DNA from: Croceibacterium soli
Lineage (GTDB): Bacteria; Pseudomonadota; Alphaproteobacteria; Sphingomonadales; Sphingomonadaceae
Direction of reading: 5' to 3'
Assembly (NCBI RefSeq): GCF_009828065.1
Contig: NZ_WTYK01000003.1
Span: 248,001-312,000, forward strand
DNA length: 64,000 nt
Shown here: one piece after another, positions 58,923 to 64,000 of the stretch
Layout of the letters: each line of letters starts with the position of its first letter
Position numbering within the stretch: position 1 is the stretch's first letter
Notes under the pieces: generated by a model
What the model saw: only the letters and a program-made list of their open reading frames with translations
The model's database searches: none
Told to the model about the DNA's origin: nothing
Translations under genes and position numbers: made by a program

Positions 58923-59917
58923 GGCGCGGTGTGCCGGGGGGCGTCGAACTCGGCCTGAATAGCCGCTGGGTCGGTCAGCCCCGCGGCGAGCGCAAGTTGC
59001 AGCAGGATGCGGCTCTTCTGCGGGTTGAGCGCCCGTGCAGCGACGAAGCCGAGGCCGTCGTCGTCGACTTCGACGTTACGGTCGACTAGGCCTTGGTCGA
59101 CGCGGCTGCTGCGCACCACCGCCACACCGCTCGCCGCCGCTTCGCTCAAGGCATCGAGCACCGCCTTCGGTGCGTTGCCGTGGCCGAGCCCAGCCAGCAC
59201 CAGCCCGCGCGCGCCGGCAGCGGTCGCGCCGTCGATCAGTGCCCGGTCCATCGCCGCATGGGCGAACAGGATGTCGACCCGTGGCGGGCTGGCGGGCCAG
59301 GCGAATCGCGCCGGCTCATCACTGCGTGCCGGCGGCACGAACCAGTCGAGCGAGGAGGGCGCCACCGCGCCTATGCTCCCGCGCGGGAAGCCGCGGAACG
59401 CCTCGGCGCCCTGGGTCGCAGCCTTGCGGACGTCGCGCGCGGTGAAGACATGGTCCCCCATCACCACCAGCACCCCGCGCCCGGCGGTGTCCGGATCGCT
59501 CGCCACGCGCAGCGCATTGGCGAGGTTGCGCATCCCGTCGCTGCCGAGCGCATCGGCCGGGCGCATCGCCCCGGTCAGCACGACCGGCTTGCCCGGCGGC
59601 AGCGTGAGGTCGAGCAGGAAAGCGGTTTCCTCGGCAGTGTCCGTGCCGTGAGTGATGACGATTCCGCAGACCGCCGGATCGTCCTGCGCCTCCCGCACCT
59701 CCCGGTGCAGCGCGGTCCATTCGCTCCAGCCGATGTCCTGCGAACCCACTTGCGCGATCTCGCGCCCCTCGCACAGCGTTTCCAGGCCCAGGGCGGCCGC
59801 TTCGGCCAGCAACTGGTCGATCCCGATCTGCCCCGGGCGATAGGCCCGCCCCACGGCCGATCCGCCACGCCCGGCGATGGTGCCACCGGTGGCGAGGATG
59901 CGAATATGGCGTGGCAT
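58919..59917 (-). CDS. L-asparaginase (type II-like)
   Basis: 332-aa asparaginase. Both active-site threonine motifs are intact: ILATGGTIAG (first Thr) and IVITHGTDTAEETAFLL (second Thr with Asp), plus VVLTGAMRPADALGSDG. No signal peptide (starts MPRHIRIL), so cytoplasmic. It hydrolyses asparagine to aspartate and ammonia, possibly with glutaminase activity. Divergent from the tRNA-Val gene. Confidence 0.93.
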   Translation of the reverse strand: MPRHIRILATGGTIAGRGGSAVGRAYRPGQIGIDQLLAEAAALGLETLCEGREIAQVGSQDIGWSEWTALHREVREAQDDPAVCGIVITHGTDTAEETAFLLDLTLPPGKPVVLTGAMRPADALGSDGMRNLANALRVASDPDTAGRGVLVVMGDHVFTARDVRKAATQGAEAFRGFPRGSIGAVAPSSLDWFVPPARSDEPARFAWPASPPRVDILFAHAAMDRALIDGATAAGARGLVLAGLGHGNAPKAVLDALSEAAASGVAVVRSSRVDQGLVDRNVEVDDDGLGFVAARALNPQKSRILLQLALAAGLTDPAAIQAEFDAPRHTAP

Positions 59918-59987
59918 GACGCGGTCCTAGCCGCGTTGCGCTTGACCGCCAAGCCACGCCCGCTAGAAGCCCCCTGCCTGGCGCGTA

Positions 59988-60063
59988 GGGCGGTTAGCTC
60001 AGTTGGTAGAGCATCTCGTTTACACCGAGAGGGTCGGCGGTTCGAGCCCGTCACCGCCCACCA
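59988..60063 (+). tRNA. tRNA-Val (anticodon UAC)
   Basis: 76-nt tRNA including an encoded CCA. Acceptor stem GGGCGGT / ACCGCCC, D-arm AGCTC-AGTTGGTAGA-GC, anticodon loop TTTACAC with TAC, and T-arm GGCGG-TTCGAGC-CCGTC with the invariant TTCGA. Decodes GUA and other Val codons by wobble. Confidence 0.97.
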
Positions 60064-60131
60064 CGCAGGCCACCTCGTGAGCCCCTTCAGGCTCCCCTCA
60101 GCCCTTCCAACTTCCTCTCCCACTCGTGGGA

Positions 60132-60241
60132 GAAGTTGGGTGAGGGCTCGGTCGCCCGCGCAGCACACTGCCCTCATCCAAGCTGCGCTAACCCGCTTCG
60201 CGGGCAAGCTTCGCTATCCTTCTCCCACAAGTGGGAGAAGG
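60132..60241. repeat. Direct repeat, family E, copy 1
   Basis: About 110 bp starting AAGTTGGGTGAGGGCTCGGT and ending CTTCTCCCACAAGTGGGAGA, with an inner CCCGCTTCGCGGG hairpin. It is nearly identical to the copy at 60438. Confidence 0.88.
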
Positions 60242-60437
60242 GGTTTCCGCGCAGCTCATCGCCCTTGCGCAGTCACGAGGCCAACACGCCATCCGCGCCC
60301 AACTTCCCCGCACCGGGCGGAATGTGTGTGATTAGTAGGCCAGGCACACCATCCCCAGGTCGCGGAAGCGGCGCTGACGTTTCCTCTCCCACTCGTGGGA
60401 GAGGGATACGCAGGCTTGGCGGCTCCGCCGCCTAACC

Positions 60438-60547
60438 GAAGTTGGGTGAGGGCTCGGTCGCCCGCGCAGCACACCGCCCTCATCCAAGCTGCGCTAACCC
60501 GCTTCGCGGGCAAGCTTCGCTATCCTTCTCCCACCAGTGGGAGAAGG
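60438..60547. repeat. Direct repeat, family E, copy 2
   Basis: Second copy of the 110-bp repeat, differing by a few bases (for example CACCAGTGGG in place of CACAAGTGGG). Distance between copies is 306 bp. Confidence 0.88.
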
Positions 60548-61007
60548 AATTTTCCGCGCGCAGCCCATCGCCATCGCTCATCGCCCTACGCAGTCGTGAG
60601 CCCAACACTCCATACGCGCTGAACTTCCTCTCCAGGGAAGGATTTTGCGGGTGGCACAGGCCGTCGGCGTGCCAGCTGAGCACTGCGCGCCCTGCCACAT
60701 GGACCTTGAAACGAGTTCAGGGTGACGATGAGGTATTTGGACAGGCCAGGATCACCCCTCGGAGGAGGGCCAGAAAGACCTCGTCATCCTGAACTTGTTT
60801 CAGGATTCATCTCGCCCTCCGAGCGGAGTCCTCGGAGGCGCGACTTGCCTCAGCGAAGGACTCTTCACACGAAGCCACAAAGACACGAAGCCGCACGCGC
60901 GACACCTTCGTGTCTTCATGCCTTCGGGTAAGCCAATGGATGCCTCAACCCGAAGCCCGCACGAAGCGCCAAAGCAATCCTCCCCTGCCAGGTGAGGGCC
61001 TGTATGA

Positions 61008-61802
61008 TCAGTAAGCCAGGCCCACCGTCGCCTTTCCGCGGAAACCGCCGGTCCGGTCGTCCTCCAGCGCGATCGTCTGCAAGGCCAGGACTTCCGCGCT
61101 CGCATCGCGGAACACGAAGTCGCGGGTGATCGGCAGGCGCTCGAGATTGCGCAGGCTGTCACCGTATTGCTGGTCCGCGGCATAGACCGCGCGGCACTCC
61201 GCCGCGGGCAGGGCGAACTGCGAGACTAGCAAGCCGGGTTCGCCGCTGATCGCGGCCTCGGCGCTGGAGAACACCTCGAAATGGATGTGCGGATAGCGGC
61301 CGCCGTAGCAGCCCGGCACGATCGTGCGGAAGCGGAGCGTGCCGCCGTCGCCGCTTTGCTGCAGCCCGCGCAGGTAGTTCGCTTCGGGCAGGGTGTAGAG
61401 CGAGTACTCGCCCCGCGCGTCGTTCTGCCACAAGTAGACGGCCCATCCGGCGAGCGGGGCGCAGCCACCGCCGGCGGTGCCGACCAGCGCGATCTCCAGG
61501 TCGAGCGGCACGCCCTCGGCCGTGCCCTCCAGCCCGGCGAAGCTGCTGCGGATGTCGCTGCGCAGGATGCCCACCTTGTCGAGCACGTTGATGCCCCCGC
61601 GCCCTTGCGTTCCGTCGGCGGGGAAGGGGCCGGCAATCTCTGCCGGCGTGGCGAGGCATTGCGCCGATCCCTGACCGTTCGCGCGGCTTCCGCACGCTGT
61701 CAGGACCGTGCCGCCGATCGCCGTTCCCAGCAGCCCCAGCGCCTGGCGCCGGCTGCGGGAGGCGGCGAGATCGCGGGCGAACTGGGACGCGGCTTCGGTC
61801 AT
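61008..61802 (-). CDS. Exported intradiol-dioxygenase-like lipoprotein
   Basis: 264-aa protein of the intradiol ring-cleavage dioxygenase superfamily. The N-terminus has a twin-arginine-like motif (SRSRRQALGLLG) and hydrophobic segment ending LTAC, i.e. a predicted Tat-exported lipoprotein. The catalytic fold shows AGPFPADG, WQNDARGEYSLY (first Tyr ligand), PGCYGGRYPHIHFEV (second Tyr, then His-x-His), so all four Fe(III) ligands appear present. Cytoplasmic relatives split catechol or protocatechuate; an exported version acting on an aromatic or other diol is unusual. The ATG at 61802 overlaps the TlpA-like stop by 4 bases. Confidence 0.8.
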   Translation of the reverse strand: MTEAASQFARDLAASRSRRQALGLLGTAIGGTVLTACGSRANGQGSAQCLATPAEIAGPFPADGTQGRGGINVLDKVGILRSDIRSSFAGLEGTAEGVPLDLEIALVGTAGGGCAPLAGWAVYLWQNDARGEYSLYTLPEANYLRGLQQSGDGGTLRFRTIVPGCYGGRYPHIHFEVFSSAEAAISGEPGLLVSQFALPAAECRAVYAADQQYGDSLRNLERLPITRDFVFRDASAEVLALQTIALEDDRTGGFRGKATVGLAY

Positions 61803-62392
61803 GTCGCCGGCAGAGCCTCCTCGATCAGCGTGCGCGCCTCCGCGCTCGACCAGTCGTAGCCGCCGAGCACTCGCCAGACTTCCTTGCCCTCGGCATCGTA
61901 TAGCACGGTCAGCGGCAGGCTGGCACCGCCATCGAACGCGAAGGCGAGGTCGTTCTTCGGGTCCATCCATTGCGGCAGGTTGGGGAGATCGCGCTCGGCA
62001 AAGAACGGCGTCACGAGCTCCGCGCCCTTCATATCCTCGCTCACGGTCAGCACGCGAACCTCGTCGCCCAGATCGGCGGCCAGCTGGTCGAGCAGCGGCA
62101 TCTCGGTCACGCACGGGGCGCACCAGGTCGCCCACAAGTTGAGCAGGACCGGCTTGCCGCGCGTTTCGGCGAGCACGAGGCTGGCGCCGGAAGGATCGGT
62201 GACGGTGACGGCCGGGATCGGCTCCCCGGCATGGCTGCGGTCGAGCGTGCCGGTGAGTTCTTCGGCGGTCGCGTCGGCCTTTGCCGCGGCGGAGTTTTCC
62301 TGCTGTTGCGCGTCCACGGCGGTTTCCCTATCGCAAGCCCCCGCAAGAAGGGCCAAGGGTAGCGTGAGCGACAGCAAGGGTACGCGGGGCAT
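61799..62392 (-). CDS. TlpA-like thiol-disulfide reductase lipoprotein
   Basis: 197-aa periplasmic thioredoxin-fold protein. Lipoprotein signal ends LLAGAC; the active site is [15 protein letters not shown] (WCxxC), the cis-Pro is in [11 protein letters not shown]. It reduces periplasmic disulfides, probably fed by DsbD (39029). It starts at the ATG at 62392 and is coupled by ATGA to the dioxygenase-like gene. It is divergent from argH and, if argH starts at 62364, their 5' ends overlap by 29 bases. Confidence 0.88.
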   Translation of the reverse strand: MPRVPLLSLTLPLALLAGACDRETAVDAQQQENSAAAKADATAEELTGTLDRSHAGEPIPAVTVTDPSGASLVLAETRGKPVLLNLWATWCAPCVTEMPLLDQLAADLGDEVRVLTVSEDMKGAELVTPFFAERDLPNLPQWMDPKNDLAFAFDGGASLPLTVLYDAEGKEVWRVLGGYDWSSAEARTLIEEALPAT

Positions 62393-63785
62393 TACGGGCT
62401 CCAATCAGATGTGGGGCGGGCGCTTCGCCGAGGGGCCCGCTGCGATCATGCGCGAGATTAACGCATCGATCCCCTTCGACAAGGCGCTCTGGCGGCAGGA
62501 CATAGCGGCAAGCAAGGCCCATGTCGCCATGCTCGGCGCCTGCGGGATCGTCTCCGGCGAGGATGCCGTGGCCATCGAGCGAGGGCTCGACTCCGTCGCC
62601 GCCGAGTACGAGGCTGACGGCGTTCCGGAGAACTGGGACCTCGAAGACATCCACATGACCACGGAGAGCCGGCTCGCCGAACTGATCGGCCCCGTGGCCG
62701 GCCGGCTGCACACCGCTCGCAGCCGCAACGACCAGGTGGCGACCGACTTCCGCCTGTGGGTCCGCGATGCGATCGATGCTGTGGACGCCGGCCTTTCGGC
62801 GCTGCAGCGCGCGCTGGTCACCCGGGCGGGCGAGCATGCCGACAGCATCATGCCCGGCTTCACCCACCTACAGGCGGCCCAGCCGGTCACCCTCGGCCAT
62901 CACCTGATGGCCTATTACGAGATGATCCGGCGCGACCGTTCGCGCTTCCAGGCCGCGCGGGCGCGGCTGAACGAAAGCCCGCTCGGCAGCGCGGCTCTGG
63001 CCGGCACGGGCTTCCCCATCGACCGGGAGATGACCGCGCAGGCGCTCGGTTTCGACCGGGCGACCGCCAACAGCCTCGATGCCGTCTCGGACCGGGACTT
63101 CGCGCTCGATTACCTGCAGGCGGCTGTGCAATGCGCACTGCATCTCTCGCGCCTGGCCGAGGAGTTGATCCTGTGGGCCAGCCAGCCGTTCGGCTTCGTG
63201 CGCCTGCCCGATTCGCTCAGCACCGGCAGCTCGATCATGCCGCAGAAGAAGAACCCGGACGCGGCGGAACTGGTGCGCGGCCATGCCGGGCGGATCGTCG
63301 GCTGCGCCACAGCGCTGACCGTGACGATGAAAGGCCTGCCGCTCGCCTATTCGAAGGACATGCAGGACGATAAGCCGCCGGTGTTCGAGGCGGCGTCGCT
63401 GCTCGCGCTATCGATCGCGGCGATGACCGGCATGATCGCCGATGCCGAGTTCCGCACCGATCGCATGCGCCAGGCCGCCGAGCTCGGCTACGCCACCGCC
63501 ACCGACCTGGCCGACTGGCTGGTGCGGGAGGCCGGCCTGCCGTTCCGCGAGGCCCACCACGTGACCGGCGCGGCCGTCAGGCTGGCGGAGGAGAAAGGCG
63601 TGGCGCTCGACGCGCTGTCGCTGGACGAGCTTCAGGCGATCGATGCGCGGATTGGGGAGGGCGTGTACAAGGCGCTGTCGGTCGAGGCCTCCGTGGCGGC
63701 GCGCGCCAGCCACGGCGGCACGGCGCCCGACCAGGTGCGCCGCCGCGTGGCCGATGCGCGCACCGCGCTGGAGATGGACCGATGA
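62364..63785 (+). CDS. argH: Argininosuccinate lyase
   Basis: 473-aa lyase of arginine synthesis (argininosuccinate to arginine plus fumarate), fumarase/aspartase superfamily. [10 protein letters not shown] near the N-terminus, [13 protein letters not shown], the [16 protein letters not shown] region and the signature [12 protein letters not shown] are standard. Start choice: GTG at 62364 with AAGGG upstream gives a 15-residue lead before MWGGRF, as in related bacteria; the ATG at 62409 is the alternative. It overlaps the next gene by 4 bases (ATGA). Confidence 0.95.
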   Translation: MSDSKGTRGITGSNQMWGGRFAEGPAAIMREINASIPFDKALWRQDIAASKAHVAMLGACGIVSGEDAVAIERGLDSVAAEYEADGVPENWDLEDIHMTTESRLAELIGPVAGRLHTARSRNDQVATDFRLWVRDAIDAVDAGLSALQRALVTRAGEHADSIMPGFTHLQAAQPVTLGHHLMAYYEMIRRDRSRFQAARARLNESPLGSAALAGTGFPIDREMTAQALGFDRATANSLDAVSDRDFALDYLQAAVQCALHLSRLAEELILWASQPFGFVRLPDSLSTGSSIMPQKKNPDAAELVRGHAGRIVGCATALTVTMKGLPLAYSKDMQDDKPPVFEAASLLALSIAAMTGMIADAEFRTDRMRQAAELGYATATDLADWLVREAGLPFREAHHVTGAAVRLAEEKGVALDALSLDELQAIDARIGEGVYKALSVEASVAARASHGGTAPDQVRRRVADARTALEMDR

Positions 63786-64000
63786 CCCGCAAGCTCATCC
63801 TGCTGCTTCCTTTCGCGCTCCTCGCCGCCTGCGGCCAGAAACGCGATCTTGCGCCTCCTCCTGGCGAAGCGCTCCCGCCGGCGGCTTACGGCAGCGATCA
63901 CCAGCCGACTGCCGAGGAACTGCTCGAGCCCGAGCCGCAGGCCGCGCCGGAGCGCAGCGTGGAACTGCGCCGGCGCTCGGAAGAGCGCCAGGACGATCCC
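63782..64000 (+). CDS. Lipoprotein, 3' end outside window
   Basis: First 73 codons of a predicted lipoprotein: [20 protein letters not shown] has a clear lipobox (LAAC). The mature part is Pro/Glu-rich and charged. It starts inside the argH stop (ATGA). In many alphaproteobacteria a short lipoprotein lies between argH and lysA, so this is probably that gene; the window ends before the stop. Confidence 0.75.
   Translation, partial: MTRKLILLLPFALLAACGQKRDLAPPPGEALPPAAYGSDHQPTAEELLEPEPQAAPERSVELRRRSEERQDDP

Larger units (their letters stand above)
60064..61007. other. 944-bp gene-free region rich in repeats
   Basis: Between tRNA-Val and the dioxygenase-like gene I find no credible gene, only repeats: two ~110-bp near-identical direct copies (family E), half-copies of family A near 60696-60726 and 60782-60810, and an 11-bp inverted repeat AAGACACGAAG (60880-60890) / CTTCGTGTCTT (60906-60916). 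Short open frames here repeat the same peptide and come from the repeats. Confidence 0.7.

Noticed and set aside
60132-60547. Possible CRISPR-like array
   Set aside because: Only two 110-bp copies, widely spaced, with internal hairpins and no regular spacers or cas genes.
59988-61007. Genomic island or prophage integrated at tRNA-Val
   Set aside because: No integrase, phage or plasmid gene follows, and no duplicated tRNA 3' end is visible; only short repeats occur.

Overview
The window is a 64-kb, visibly GC-rich chromosomal segment of a free-living alphaproteobacterium. Gene content and order point to the Sphingomonadales (Erythrobacteraceae/Sphingomonadaceae): hemC-hemD beside a mitofilin-like gene, serC-serA-hisZ-purA in a row, an Anbu (proteasome-homologue) operon, a ferB/ferA-type hydroxycinnamate pair, and many interspersed palindromic repeats of the sort seen between genes in this order. 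I see no integrase, transposase, phage gene or CRISPR array; it looks like core chromosome with catabolic and respiratory accessory modules.

Layout. 1-3 kb: 3' end of an autotransporter and an epimerase. 3.2-9.5 kb: an alternative cytochrome c oxidase cluster (CtaG-like assembly factor, cytochrome b561, two exported c-type cytochromes, subunit II with a fused cytochrome c, a subunit I+III fusion, a small membrane protein). 9.5-15.6 kb, minus strand: an operon of two phenylphosphate-synthase-like subunits, a biotin carrier, a PycB/OadA-type carboxyltransferase and a HAD-IIA phosphatase. I read it as a phosphorylation/carboxylation route for a hydroxyaryl ketone (acetovanillone type) or a close relative. 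15.9-17.6 kb: PilZ protein, AraC regulator, DUF4168-like protein. 18.2-24 kb: acetyl-CoA synthetase, MarR regulator, hydroxycinnamoyl-CoA hydratase-lyase and an NDP-forming acyl-CoA synthetase (ferC-ferB-ferA arrangement). 24-31.5 kb: sorbosone-dehydrogenase-like lipoprotein, DUF2231 membrane protein, a pyruvyltransferase/FrhB pair, a TonB-like protein, a lone receiver, small envelope proteins and an OmpA-like protein.

31.5-41 kb: tsaD-gpsA-flippase (start/stop overlapping chain), hemC-hemD-mitofilin, a UbiH-like hydroxylase and DsbD. 41-45.7 kb: lipoprotein, HigBA toxin-antitoxin, uvrB, an alpha/beta hydrolase. 45.7-50.6 kb: the four-gene Anbu operon and a FixJ-like regulator whose receiver has lost its phosphorylation site. 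50.6-58.9 kb: extensin-like lipoprotein, serC (with a candidate serC leader RNA), serA, hisZ, purA, a methyltransferase and a winged-helix regulator. 58.9-64 kb: asparaginase, tRNA-Val(UAC), a 0.9-kb repeat-filled gap, an exported intradiol-dioxygenase-like protein coupled to a TlpA thioredoxin, argH and a truncated lipoprotein.

How the parts fit. Two modules in one 15-kb stretch (9.5-24 kb) act on lignin-type phenolics: one shortens hydroxycinnamates to benzaldehydes plus acetyl-CoA, the other would activate and carboxylate hydroxyacetophenones. The adjacent acetyl-CoA synthetase could recover acetate. This link is inference from family membership and gene order. Repeat elements sit at three of the four junctions of the carboxylation operon, and one of them supplies the ribosome-binding site of the next gene.
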